Below are positions 36,201 to 48,500 of a DNA stretch of 64,000 nt, in pieces (position 1 is the first letter of the stretch; each line of letters starts with the position of its first letter). The position numbers and the translations under genes are program-made. The notes beneath the pieces are model-generated. The model saw only the letters and a program-made list of their open reading frames with translations, was not told where the DNA came from and did no database searches. Source of the stretch: Rachycentron canadum (lineage: Eukaryota; Chordata; Actinopteri; Carangiformes; Rachycentridae). Location of the stretch: positions 9,226,746 through 9,290,745 of the forward strand of contig CM076651.1 of the NCBI GenBank assembly GCA_038496675.1, in the 5' to 3' direction.

Positions 36201-39200
36201 TCTATTGTCATGAAAACATGAGAAACTTCAAAACAGACTATCAAGAAAGGCTACTGTGGAGTACCTGTTTGTCCTGGAGGTCAGCAGAGAGCTCATAGCT
36301 CTCAGAGAGCGAGCGTGACCGTTTGATGGCCTCCTCCTCAGCCTGCTTACGGAGGATGGACTGTGAGTGCTGAAGCTTGGGCCGACGGGGCCTCTGAGGT
36401 CCAGGCTGGACCCCGTGGCTGTAAAGCGGGCTATCAAATCGGTCTGGGCTAATGGCTGAGCCGTGAGTCACCGGGCCCTGGCCATAGCTGGCTCCACCAT
36501 CCAGTGAAGGGCCGCTCTCATTGGAACGTCCATCCCCTTCCACACTGCAGCGAGAGAGCAGAGGGATGGTTAGAGATTTCATCATCTTGCTTAGAAAGTT
36601 AAACATTGAAAATAAATTTTTTAGTCAGAAATGTTATTTTTAAGTATTATTAGATTAAGTCAAAACAGTCAAAACAAAAAGTATCTTAATTTCAGGAACT
36701 TACAGCCTAAGCTCTTATAGTCTTATAAGAAAAAATCAGTAGATGAGCCTCTGTTAATGGAATATAGAAGGATGGCATTACAGAGGTGAACTGCAGAGTG
36801 TGTAAATGAGTGAAGCTGTGCTGATTCTTAAGCTTTATTATATACAGTAACCTGTACTTCATTCAACTGTAAGCTGCCTAATACTGGTCGCTATCTCTCT
36901 AGCCATCACTGTCTGTCATAGATTTTGCTGTGCTACAGGCAGAAAATACAAATGCCACATAAACACTCTCCAAATATTGAACACATCCTAACGTCTGTAG
37001 TCCTAGAAAGATTACCTCTTACACAATTAATGTGAAAAAAAAACAAGGGGTTACTCACTCACTCTTACATTCTGCCGTCTTACTAGAGGATTGCTTATTG
37101 CGAAAAGACCGTCTATTTTCTATAAATTGCCAACTCTTCCTCCATATCTTGTCCACCATTCTTTCAGCCAAGTGAAGTCCAGAGTACACAGGCTCCTCCA
37201 GGAAACTAAAGTTTATGCCACATTATGAGCCAATCAGTGACCAATGGGAGTTGCATCATGTTTGCTGGAGCGACGACACACTGTTCCAATGCATGTTACA
37301 AAGTCCAGTTTAGAGAAGAATGACGCAGCAGATACAATTTTAGCGGTCCCTTAGAAATAGCCAAGATGTGGGTCTATGTGGTGCCCACCTGCTCAAAAAA
37401 TAACATTCTCCTCCGTCATGGTACAGTGCATTCACTGTTCACTGGCAGACTAGTGTGTTTGAACTGTGACTCGACACACCCATGCAGTGTACACAATCCA
37501 CTTCCTTCATTAGACAACCTCCAATCAACATTCAGCTACAACAGCTTGTCAAAAGTGAGGAGTGAAGAAGTGGAACTGAATATGGTGAAAAGTTCAAACA
37601 ACAGATGTAAACTGTTTTTTTTTTTTGGGGGGGATTAATCATGTTTTGCTCTTAACTGAATATAGATTTGCTAATTAGCAATAATTAACCCACTCAGCAC
37701 AGCATACATACAAAATGTTACAAAAATGATCTCCAGCTCAGGCATGTGACCTGCCACAATATAATGCACAAATGTAATTTTGGATATTTGAATCCCTTTC
37801 TGTCTTCTAAATTTCAGTATAAATAATAGTAATAATCATTTTATTTTATGGATGCCTTTAAGGACACTCAAATCCACCTTAGAATACAGAGCAAAATAAA
37901 TAAATGGCAGTAGACAGTAATCCAACAAGACATAAAATCCAAAATAAATTAGGATATATATGATTAAATAAAATATAACAGACTATATAACAGAATAAGT
38001 CAATTTCAAAAGGTGTGCGATGAGAATCAATATAACAGATGTCTCTGGAAGTGAGTTCTTCAAGTCTAAGAATGTAAATTGAAAAAATGATAAAAAATGT
38101 GATATAAAGTTAATATGAATCAAAGCTTACTGCAGGTAACTCACACAGGCACCACTTTTTAAATCTCTGACAGAAATGCTTTAGAGAATTACCTCTTCTC
38201 CAAAAAAAGTACTTCTAGTTTGTAACCAAAACATGTTAGCCAAATCTGGCCACCAAAGTCCCAACCGTTATTCTTAAGATCACGGTTTCATCCGTTTTCA
38301 GCAGCTAAGATCGCGCTTATATAAAATATGGAAATATTACGTTCTCAAAAAAAGCACAGTTGTTTAATTCCACCAAACGCTGCAGCAGAGTGAACTTGTG
38401 TGCATCACATTAAGTGGCCTCTCTGTCAGAGAAGAGATGACCCATTCAGTGTCAGCCGAGGCCATGGTGACAAAGGGTGGAGGTTCACGATAAGCAAATG
38501 CTGACTGACTCCCTCGGGACAACAACCATACACAATGCTGAAGGTAGGGACCAGCACATAACAACCAAGCCAAAAGAGAAGGCTTTCATGCTGCTGGAGC
38601 GACATAAAACCAACACACTGAAAATACTCTATTGCATAATCACCAATGGGACGAATCTCTCCTTCCATCTGTCATAGCAAACTGTGACGCTGTCGTCCCT
38701 GGAGTTAAAAGTCACACCTTGCATGCTGTCACAGCACTGGTCAAAGCTGGTGGTAATTTTTGGTTTTGTGATTTGTTTAAATTTGTGAAACTGAGGAAGT
38801 GAAAACGTGCAAATTGAAAAAAGTGCTAAAGAAATACAAGGAAGAAATATGAAAACATGTAATGACAACGTATGGTACAGTATTTATACCTATACCTTTT
38901 TGTTTGCCGTTTGCTCTTCTTGGGTTCAGCCCATAGAACCATTTTTATCCATGCAATGTTTGTCTGTTTAGAGATTTACCTCAAAGCAGAGCTGTCTCAA
39001 CACAGCCCCACAGAGCAGCTGCGGACGCTAAGTTTCATTATGCCATGTCGTTTTGTTTTCTACTGAACTGTTTTGTTGGGGGGTAATTGCCTTTCCATTG
39101 TTTTGCCTAATTCCTAATTGCTTGTAATTATTTATGAACCAAAATAAATTAATGTTCAATTCGTGCCATATGACAAAGCAGCTGTGGGAATGAGAATTGA

Positions 39201-39635
39201 GTCTATATTAAATAACTGAAAACACAATAGACTACAAGCTGCTTTGAATAGCTACTACAGTGCTCCTCTGGGGTTTGCTCTCGTGCCTTGCCAACTCAAA
39301 AAAACATTCAAAACTCTAGAGTAAACAATCAATGATTTTATGTTTGCATTGTTGACATCTTTGTTGTTATTTTATTTTAACACTGATACGGACCTATGTG
39401 GCTGAAATAAAGTTAATGTGAGTAAGTGCTGGCTTTGCGTTTCCCCAATGAGACCTGGAGCCAGCAGCTTTCCGTCCATTTTGTTCTTTCTGCTTCACTT
39501 TCTACCAACCAAGCATCCAGGCTGTATGTGATTGTGGGCGTACAGTGGGAATAAGTGCTGCAGTAATTTTTGCTCTGAGGTCACTGAATTACTCCATAGA
39601 GTGAGGTCAGTTGCTTGTGATGGTGGGGTGGGGTA

Positions 39636-39675
<40 letters not shown>

Positions 39676-42539
39676 AGTAGCGAGACGAGCATTTTAAGAG
39701 CTGGTGTTTTAAGATGTAATGGATTTTGAAGGGAAAAGAGAGGGAGTGGGTTACAGCAGAGCAGGAAGTTGCGTGCCATTACTGCGCAGAGGAGGTAGTT
39801 ACTACACACAGTTCAGAGTTGTGTTATCTTTGTTGGAGGTAAAGGATGAAGCAACGAAACACTGTATCCTGGTGGCGACAGTCGTGCCCTTGAAATATGA
39901 TCTCACTATATTAGCCATTGCTAGCCAAAGTTGTCTGTCCCTTCGTCTGGTGCTTTATCCACCAGGAGCCCCCATTACTTCTGATGTAGGCATGGATAAG
40001 CATGTCAGCTCAGCTGGCAGTGATTTTCAGCCATGGGGATCCAGGGATTTGGATGAGGGGGGTGGGGGCAGGGGGGTGGCGACCATCACTCTTTCCTCCC
40101 CTCTTCCCTCTCAACACATCCTGAACAAACAGGCCCAGGCCCCTGTCTAGGCCTCAACCCATTCCATCAGTCGGACCTGGGGGAGAAACATTCCTACATC
40201 CCGGAAAAGAGGAGTCACATCTACAGGAGTTCTGGGAATAGAACAAGGCTAATGAAGTGCAGGCTGGAGCTACGGAGGAAGAGAAAGCTGCAGTGAGAAA
40301 CGCAACCGGAACTAAGGCAGAGTCGACTGAGAACTTCTAATTCAAATATTAAGATGGGTTTTTTTTTTTTGTTTGTTTGTTTACTTAAATTCAAGAAAGC
40401 ATAATTGAATTCTCCATTCAACCGTGAACTCTTAAAAACATTAAAATGAGAAATACACTATATATTTATGAAAAACATATTTCCACAAGCAATAATCTGG
40501 TTGCTCTTCAATTCCCGCAGTGATTTGAGTGACACTGATTTGAAGAATATTTATATAAACAAAATTAAATTTGCCTTTTTCAGGTTACAGGATGAAGAAT
40601 AATCAAATTACTTTGTGAGATTGTTTTGAACCCAGTTACTTAACCAGGTCATGGGAGGGGGTCTTAAAGTGTGAGCATATGCACAGAAAAGTCCCTTCAT
40701 ATATTTGAAACTAATGAAACTAGAGCAACAGATTACAGTTTCCTCTTCTGTCAGTATTGGACCGAAGGAACCCATATGATTGTCGGAGCTGCTCTGTGAA
40801 GCTGAGGAGGAAGGATGGGAGTATACTTTACGCGGGGGGAGTTAAAATATGAGCAATAACATATATGCAACACATGCAAATGCACTATTCATTTTTCTTA
40901 ACATGACTACTCACAATTATTATTTATTTTTTTTTTTTTTATGTGTATGTAAACATAGGCAATGAACCGACACTTCCAATCAAATGAAACAAAACTTCCA
41001 TAATCAAAATTGTCACCCCACATGCACCAACAGCATGTGCTCCAAACACAACAGGAGCAGATGTTTGCTCTCTCTCAGAGAGCTCATAAATTCAGAGGTG
41101 AGGTTAGGAGACCACACAGTAACATGTTAATGAAGTCCTGCATCAAAAAGGTAAATCTGCCAGTAAACACTCAGATGTATCGGCTATTTCAGCACCAATA
41201 ACTGAACTAATGGATGATTTTGCAAGGAGCAGGTCGGGGATTTATTGTCTGACACAGCTGCAAACTGGAAAGCTGTGCTGGCCGGCACGCTGACAGACTC
41301 ACTCTTGAGAGCTTGCAGCAGACAGCAGACAGTCGACTGGAGCCTCATAAGAATCACGGTTGAGTCATGATAACTACTGTAAGTTATATAGTTAGAGAGC
41401 TGCAGGACTCTGATGTCTCTACAAATCTGAAACTGTCATTTTGCATATAATTCAAACTGACCATAGACACATCCGTTATCAAGGTAAAGCCTCCAAGCTG
41501 AAACCAACATCCACAGTACTTAAATGTGCTGATTAGCTTACATTTGCATATAAAAGCTCTAAACTTTGCCTTTATTATATCTTAAACAGCAAAGTAAAGT
41601 GGAAGCAGCAAATGTCAAACTATAAATGTCACAACCCATAAGCCATTGTGATTAAACTGCAGAAATCTTTAGATTTTTGAAGATGATTTAAGATGTGTTA
41701 AAACACAGATGCTGCAAAAGGTGTGATGGGCAGCCGACTGATGTCTTGTTAATGCCATCAGCATACATGTTACTTAAAGTAATCAGAAATCAATAATATT
41801 ACCTTGTCAACTGCCAGACCTCTTTCTGTCTGCACCAGTCTGAACCCCCCCCTCCTCCTGTCAAGACTCACACAACAACAGAGCTGCTGTCATTATCCCC
41901 CAATAATGAATAATTGAACTCTCCTCCACACTCAGCACCTGCCCTTGAAGATCGGGCTGTGACAAAACACAGTTACAGCCAGTAAGCAGGAGGGCCACAA
42001 CACACCACAGGAATGCCCTTCAACCTAGCAGTGTGTGTTTGCGTGTGTGTGTGAGAGAGTCCAACTCACAGATGGATTCTGTAGAGTAAGACTAAACACA
42101 CCATGATAGCACAAACAGAGTGACTCAGGCAGGGGACGTGATCTGTTTTCCATGCAAAGTCGAATTGGCACACCCCACTTTGAAATTCCTGATCTTTGTG
42201 ACTTAGCTTGAAGCGCCACATTAATCCTGTCACCTTCCAGTGCGGATTATGTGAAAAAGACATAAGAGGCCATTTAACACAGTGTGTGAGCTGTGCTCTT
42301 TGCACAAGCACGCATGTACCATCTCTCTGCTGTTTATTAAACAGAGCCTTATGAGCTCTTGCAGCTCAGTGTAACCCCCTTCCAATGGCACAACACACAC
42401 GTGCGCATGCACACAGACACACACACACACTAAAATAAACACACTAGCATTTTAAACTCTTCTACTATTCTTACCAGCCATTCAGCTCCAGTTCCAGCAG
42501 TGACTGGGTCTTCTCTGAATTACACTGCAAACACCACAT
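24657..42539 (-). CDS. iqsec1: iqsec1 (BRAG2), IQ motif and Sec7 domain ArfGEF 1
   Basis: It catalyses GDP/GTP exchange on ARF6/ARF1 in endosomal integrin and AMPA-receptor trafficking. Coding exons in order: 42539-42475, 36544-36265, 36116-34837, 34288-34127, 33782-33660, 33117-32951, 32447-32308, 31190-31161, 29516-29391, 29301-29202, 28953-28792, 28441-28265, 26563-26514 and 25193-24657. They sum to 3399 nt (1132 residues) with every phase matching. IQ motif RTIQTAFRQY lies near residues 134-150. Sec7 runs about 535-722, with the glutamic-finger region VQGEAQKVERLIEAF (Glu near 625) and RNPDTIFILAFAIILLNTD. The PH domain runs about 745-870. The tail is Ser/Pro/His-rich and ends in the PDZ ligand GISTVV. 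MWCLQCNSEKTQSLLELEL and its phase-2 donor match the known vertebrate start, and an in-frame TGA precedes the ATG. Confidence 0.96.
25194..26513 (-). other. iqsec1: iqsec1 last intron
   Basis: 1.3 kb between the KRGRRSSAG exon and the final exon. Splice sites: donor GTAAGT at 26513, acceptor cttcctgcag at 25194. Several overlapping short ORFs on both strands lack family resemblance and were not annotated. Confidence 0.55.
26564..28264 (-). other. iqsec1: iqsec1 intron
   Basis: 1.7 kb intron ahead of the 50-nt KRGRRSSAG exon. The acceptor tctcgggcag has a weak pyrimidine tract, which suggests that this exon may be alternatively spliced. Only A-rich low-complexity sequence was otherwise noted near 27310-27360. 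Confidence 0.5.
29517..31160 (-). other. iqsec1: iqsec1 intron
   Basis: 1.6 kb intron between the 30-nt microexon and the first PH-domain exon. It holds poly(A/C) low complexity near 29545 and 29780-29805 and a G-run near 31030. Nothing else was supported. Confidence 0.5.
31161..31190 (-). CDS. iqsec1: iqsec1 30-nt microexon between Sec7 and PH
   Basis: The acceptor ctgtttgtag precedes ATTGGATCC and so on to TGT, followed by the perfect donor GTAAGTAG. It encodes IGSLHHGLGC, in phase 0 at both ends. The same place in human IQSEC1 carries IGSLHPGLGC. Being symmetric, it can be skipped without changing frame; IQSEC2 and IQSEC3 lack the segment. Confidence 0.9.
31191..32307 (-). other. iqsec1: iqsec1 intron
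   Basis: 1.1 kb intron upstream of the 30-nt microexon; no additional exon, repeat or RNA gene was seen. Confidence 0.5.
33185..33269. repeat. (CA)n microsatellite in iqsec1 intron
   Basis: About 85 bp of CA dinucleotide with a few ACATGC interruptions at its left side; seen directly. Confidence 0.95.
37059..37159 (-). CDS. iqsec1: iqsec1 alternative first coding exon, MVDKIWRKSW isoform
   Basis: 101 nt: ATG at 37159, encoding MVDKIWRKSWQFIENRRSFR and on to CKS plus GA, then donor GTGAGTAAC. The phase-2 end matches the 36544 acceptor and would give a 1144-residue protein. The tandem GAGTGAGTGAGT offers other donors, but only this one keeps frame. The frame is open for about 20 codons upstream to a TAA, with this as its first ATG. 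A pair of CCAAT boxes lies 70-85 bp upstream. I do not recall this exact peptide from human isoforms, so its use is inferred. Confidence 0.6.
37230..37245 (-). promoter_or_regulatory. iqsec1: CCAAT pair of the internal iqsec1 promoter
   Basis: CCAAT at 37230-37234 and 37241-37245, 6 bp apart, lies 71-86 bp upstream of the alternative ATG on the minus strand. NF-Y sites work in either orientation. The position fits a core promoter feeding the MVDKIWRKSW exon. Confidence 0.42.
39638..39673. repeat. Poly(A) run
   Basis: About 33 consecutive A after aat. It could be the tail of an old retroposed element, but I saw no recognisable body on its 5' side. Confidence 0.85.
42475..42539 (-). CDS. iqsec1: iqsec1 first coding exon, MWCLQCNSEK isoform
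   Basis: 65 nt from ATG (42539) to donor G then GTAAGAAT. It encodes MWCLQCNSEKTQSLLELELNG plus two bases and joins TG to T at 36544 to continue VEGDGRS. Human IQSEC1 has the near-identical MWCLHCNSERTQSLLELELD start, so this identification is secure. It is separated from the next coding exon by 5.9 kb. Confidence 0.92.
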
Positions 42540-45500
42540 GCTGGCCGGCACTCACAAGACGATGTACTCCAAACATTAGTAGTCCCACTCACCGGTCCTC
42601 ATTACTGCCTAAAAGGTTTCTTTCACAGACATTCAGATCTCAAAACTGCCATTTACTATAGCTTGTCGCTCTCTGCTCCTCACAGACATTCCCATTTCTT
42701 TGCCTTGTCAAAGCAGCTTGTATGGTAGGCGGGGATGGTCGGTAAATGGCAGTCTGTAATCTCTGACAGACAACTGGGGCTCTTTCTTTTTCTCTTTCTT
42801 CCTTTCTGTCCTCAGTGTGCCGGGCTAGTAGGAGTATTTGGGGGGGGGGGGGGAGGCTCAGAGAGCGTGGGTTTCTGCCAGACTCTGAGCAGTATGGAAA
42901 GGGGGCGGGGTGCAGGGAAGAGGGTGTGAGAGCGTTTTGGCTCTGTAGCTGGGTAGAAAGAGAGAGAAGGGGATGAAATGCCTCCTGCACGACATTAATC
43001 GTGCAAGGAGGGGACGCACGAATGACCCTAGAGTAGCTGACATGGAAAAGATAATTACAATTTTCTGGCATTTTATCAGAGAACGTAAAAAAAATATGGA
43101 AAGGAAAGCTCAAGACAGCGAGGCAAACGAATGAAAGATAAAACAAGGAGGCGAGGGAGGGGGGAGAGAGTAACAGCTTGGTCCAGGTAGGTGCATATAG
43201 GTTTAGTAGATGAAAGAATGAGCTGGTATGGTGAAACAGGTAAGAGAGAAAAAGTATGAGCGGAGTTTGGCATAAATAAGAGGTTGTGCTGGAGCAAACA
43301 TGGGTTGGGAGTGTTTGAATGTCAGAGGTACCTTTTGTTAGCCCCCCCTTTTTTTTTTAAACACAGATGAGGGGAAAAAAAGGATATAGTGGGTAGAGAT
43401 GGCAAATACAAGAAAGAGCACCTCTATTAATAGACCCTTTCAGGGCTGAGAGGTGACTGTCAAGAATGGCTGAGAGGATTCTGTGCCTTTCTGCTGCAGA
43501 AAATCACAGTAGTGTAGAGGTTGTTCTCCTCTCGCCCTTTTATTTTCAACCTCTTCCAGATCAGCTTTATTTAATTTCACGGATAATGTTATACTGCTAA
43601 AATGCCTCCCATATTGTAGCATCTCCATTAAGCTCACCAGGACTTCCATCTGGTGTCTTGTCTCTGGACTTCACAGTGTAGTTTCGACAGGTTAGAGACT
43701 AATCACCCCTCTGAGGGAAGGGGGTTGGGGTAAACTGCCCCCAAGTCAAAGGTATTTTCTATCTAATGACAACAGGCACAGGAAATAGAGGAGAATGGCT
43801 CCCACATGGAGCCAGTTTACAGGGACACCAATCATCTGCAGACGCACACAACAGGGAGGGAGACATTGATGTCCTCTAATTACAGGCCAGAGCCCTTAAA
43901 ATGATCACCTTCTCTGAGACTGTTTTCATCTGAGCCTTCCAAACCAAAGATGCAGATGCAGAATGAAAGACAAAGCGCAAGAGGTTACTGAAAGAAAAAA
44001 AGTTTGCATATCTTAACATGTGGCATGAATCACAGCAGGGGATACACACAGACTTACTTGCCATGTGTGACTCAGGCAGAATCATTATTGCACTGCAGAA
44101 AAGCAGACAGGCAGTGACCGGCCAACTGATCTATTTCAGTTTGAGACCTTGGCCCTGTACTCTGGTGACTACAGCTGCTAATGCCTTGTGGAGTTGCAGA
44201 CACTTGACTCAACTTACAGAGCTCAACTATCACGCAATCCCTCCATTCTTACTGCAATCCGTTTGTTTCTGAGTGCCTGTAAACAAAAGAGAAAAAAACA
44301 GGGGACTTAAATTTTGAAATGTGCACATATTAGATATTAGCCCCAGTGCGGGCTTTGTTTTGTCGGCAAACCACAGGGAGTGTCTAACTGGAGTTTATTT
44401 GTTTGGGAACAAGATATGAAGCAATATAATGGTCTCATTTTGACGGTAAGCATGTGACGTTTAGAAAACCCCAGGCCTGTGTTGATTGTTCAGTCAATAT
44501 GAGGCTCAGAGGCAGCGTCGGGTTAAGCATCAGGGAGAGCTCTGGTGAAACGATCAAATTAGTTGAATTCCAGGTAAAAACTGAGTTGTAAAAGTTTTCA
44601 CAAACTTAAAGACACTTAATAGGATATAATTATCTCTGTCTGCCTGCCTCGGTGTCTCTCTCTTCCTCATCTAGTGTTACGCTCCAGTCTAGTCGCCCTG
44701 GCTGAGTGAAGGCCCACTCCATCTCCTGACTCCTGGCTGCACGGCGCTCTGCTCCAGAATGATGTCATTGAGAATTCCAAGCAGAGGCCCACTCTGCGCT
44801 CATAAAACGCCATTTCTTCAACTCAATACATATGGTCTCTCTGTGTTAAACCCCCCCCCCCCCTTTAGTTTCAGTGCCTTCCCTTCTTTTCCTCTTCCCT
44901 CTCGTTTTAGAGTAAAGAAAGCCAGGCAGATTTTGCTTGGGACGAGACCATAAGAGTCATCCGCGGGTCAGCCACACACAAACAAGCGCCTTTGTCGGCT
45001 TCATTCCCACAGATCTAGTACCTGAACATTATCAGAAGCGCTTGGAAAACTTTGATTTTCCCATTGCAAACAGAATGAAAAAAGACAGAACAGAGGAAAA
45101 GGCAGCAAAGGAAATGACAGGGCAAAGTGATAACATCCTGGAAAGTTGGTCACAAGATTTTGGCGCCCAATGTGCTCCGTCTACATGACATCATGCACCG
45201 TTTCTCATTATCTGCTTTTGCTGGATGCTGAGCTACTGAGACCTGTGCTAAGAAATGGAAAAATAAAATGAAAACTCAGCCCCTGCCTGGTCTGGAAACA
45301 ATTAGAAAGGGTTGATGTCATAGTTTGATACAACAGCATACTAAATGAGATGTAGTGGCCTGGTGTAGCTTTGTGAACACAGAGGACTTTGTATAGGCTA
45401 CAGAGAGAGAGAAAAAAAACAAATTTTCTCTGTACGTTTTCAGAGACAAAGAAGTATCTGGCAGCAGATGTATAAATAGGGCTGAAATGAGAGTAATTAA

Positions 45501-48500
45501 AGGATATGGTGCCTTTGCTCATCACATCCTGGCAGCAAAGCTAGAGCAGATGTGTTGCCTGTGGGATGATATGGGAATGATCAAAGTTCATCAGTGGCAA
45601 GTGATGGCTGAGAGGCTTTTTCTCTTTTCTCCTATTCATCTCTAAACGATTCCAATCGAGACAGAAAAAAAACAACCCGTTTGTCCGGACGCACAAAAAG
45701 ACTGAAAAAGGGTTTAAGCACATAGGATCAAGAACTGTCAAGCTGGTGCTGAGGGTGTGTCAACTTCTTTTGACATTTGGGGACGCGTTGGATCATTGGC
45801 TGCAGCCGGGAGACAGTTAGCTTGGGTTAGCATGAAAACTGGACAGTCAGCCAAGAAGTCACTTTCTAAAACAGGCATTAAAAAAAAAAAAAAAGAAAAG
45901 TCAACCACATACCCCCACCTTAAACCACAACTAGTTAATCTTATACCCGAGTTATCATTTGTGAAATTCAGAGGTACTTGTAGGTGATTTTTTAAAACCT
46001 TAAAACATGCCGGGCTAGTTCCACTCTCATGCTAAGTTAAGTCATCCTTGGCCGTAGCATCGCATTTAACGGGCACACATTATTTTAATGTTCTAAGTCA
46101 CAATTTTATCACCAGTATTATAAGGTTATGTATTAAATCGCCTAGTAGCACCTGAGGCAAAAACGATCTGGATTTGTGCCTCTGTCTTTTCTAGGTGGAG
46201 GTTTTTTTTTTTTTTTTTTTGCTTGTTCTCTGTGTTTGCGTGGGTTTCCTCTGGTTTCCTCTCACATTCCAAAGACATATGCAGGTCAGGTGGGGTGGAG
46301 GCACTAAACTGCCTAAAAATATGAAAGCAGGCATCTAGTGACTTGTTCCTTTTCCATTTTTTTACTCCCATTTTCTCCGGTCCTCAAAACAACTGAGCTG
46401 GCAGAGAAAATGCATGAATAAAATGACACCCTTAGGGTGAAAAACAAACAAACACCTACTTCACAACTCCACCACATGTTTCTGCAACACAGAACATCAA
46501 GGGCGTAGGTCTCCTGATTGCATGCACATGCTATTACGCTATATAAAACGCAGATAGAGGTCATGTATTTTGCACTGTTACCATTATTAGAAGGAGGCCC
46601 TGTCTGTCCATTTACAATATTTTCCTTTCAGTTCACTCCATTACCAGATACCATATTTCTTCTCTTCACCATAGCTCCTCCCCAGTACAGAAACACACTA
46701 CAGCACAATTCTCCCTGTGCTAAAAATACACCCATGTGATGTGACACACTCTGGTAAACACTCATACAGTGTGAGAGATGAACAATACTGTGAAGAACAA
46801 GAGGAAAAAAAAAAAAAAAAATGGCCACTGAATGCCCCACTGATTTCCATCTCATTATCTCTTCCTTTGTGGCAGATTGATGTGCCGCATTTTTCGATGA
46901 CAGTGAGAAATTTTGAGGTCAGGTGGAAAACAGTGCAAGACTTAGAGGGTGTCTCTAGTGATTAGGGCTCAGCGCAGCCTGGACTGTAAATGTGACAAAG
47001 GCCACAGCGGGTATAAATACTTGTGGTGGTCACGATGGTTGCAGGGCCGTGACATGACAACCAAACCCGAAAAAACAGACCTGACAGGGTATGATGAGAC
47101 CCAGTCCACAGTGAGCTCTCAGAGTGACAGTGCCACCCACTGGTTAGAAATTGTACTACGTGCTCCCTTTGAGATGCACGCCAGGCCTGTGGGTGGGTGT
47201 TGGAGGGGCATGTGGCACTGATGTCATTCAGGACGACTGAGGTCAGACATGTTTGTCGTGGCTGCAAGTCAGGCGGGTGGCTGGCTAATTCAAAGGCACC
47301 AGGATGTAATAGACCAGCCTTTTCTGGTTGGTAGATGTTGGCCGGGACGTGGGGGTAGGTCGGGGCAACAATCTATTTGAGGCAAGTCTCGGACTCACAC
47401 CTGTCTCAAGGCACATAGAGAAATTCTGTGGTCTAGGCTACATGCACAATGTGCTGGGAAAAAGTGCCACAGTATAGATCTTTTCAGCATGTTTTACATC
47501 ACTCTTCTTCATTAACCACTGCCATAAAAACACTTTTATTTTTAGGTATATATATATTTTTTTTACACACTTTTCATTGCATTTAAAGCAAAAAAGAATT
47601 AATTAATTAACTATGCAATGTGATAAATAAGCAATTCCACATGAGCTTGTGCAGTTCTATAACTATGTAAATAAGCACATTTTAGAAAAATACTCCTTTA
47701 GTTTTCAATCATAACCTTCCTAAACCATCAGCCTCCTTTCCTAACAGCACCATAGTGGCCAATCAATCATCAGACAGACTCACAATTTGTTTATAAAGTA
47801 GCTAAAGTCATGTCTCTCTGCTGCCCTCTTTCCAGAACTGATTTCCAGGGGCCATCCATCACAGTAATCCCAGAGAATATAAAATGAAACACATTTATCC
47901 TTTAACATAAACCAGACGTGGTCCTAAAATTATTATGTGTGTGGATGTGTTGTGCGCCTGGAAATGCAATCAATTTGGAGCCATGAGCTAAATGACATCA
48001 TTGAACTGGGTAAATTGACTGGAAGTCTTAGAGTGACAATAATTGCTGTTTCTATCAGATTCCATTCATAGTCGACTGCACCAGTGATCAGATAAACATC
48101 TGATCATCTTCGACATGTTGCGCTGCTCAATCATTAAAAAAAACTCATATGATCTCATTAGTGGTAAAGCGTGAACTGGGGTTATGGGTTAGCGCTGACT
48201 CCAGTATAAATAGGTTTCTCAAAGACAGACAGACATGTTAATTGTATGCTCTTAAATTAGTGATTCAGCATCAGCTATAGATGCATTTTTGTCAGAAACA
48301 CACTCTGCAACATAATCTGCTGACAGAGATGAGGGATTAAGGTTGAGAAGAAACAGATGAAGGGAGGAAGCACAGATCAAAACCTTCACATTCCTACAAT
48401 ACTCAGACTGCGATGGCTTACATTCCACCACTACTCACCTCACCACACACAGCTGTCTAATCACTTTAGCAGTTTTCTTCGCTTTGCTTTCCTTCAACCC

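Larger units (their letters stand above)
37160..42474 (-). other. iqsec1: iqsec1 intron between the two first exons
   Basis: 5.3 kb with AT-rich stretches, a poly(A) run of about 35 at 39638-39673 and a G-rich tract at 40057-40079. No conserved coding exon was recognised on either strand. ORFs of 60-143 codons here cross low-complexity runs or lack any family signal. Confidence 0.5.
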
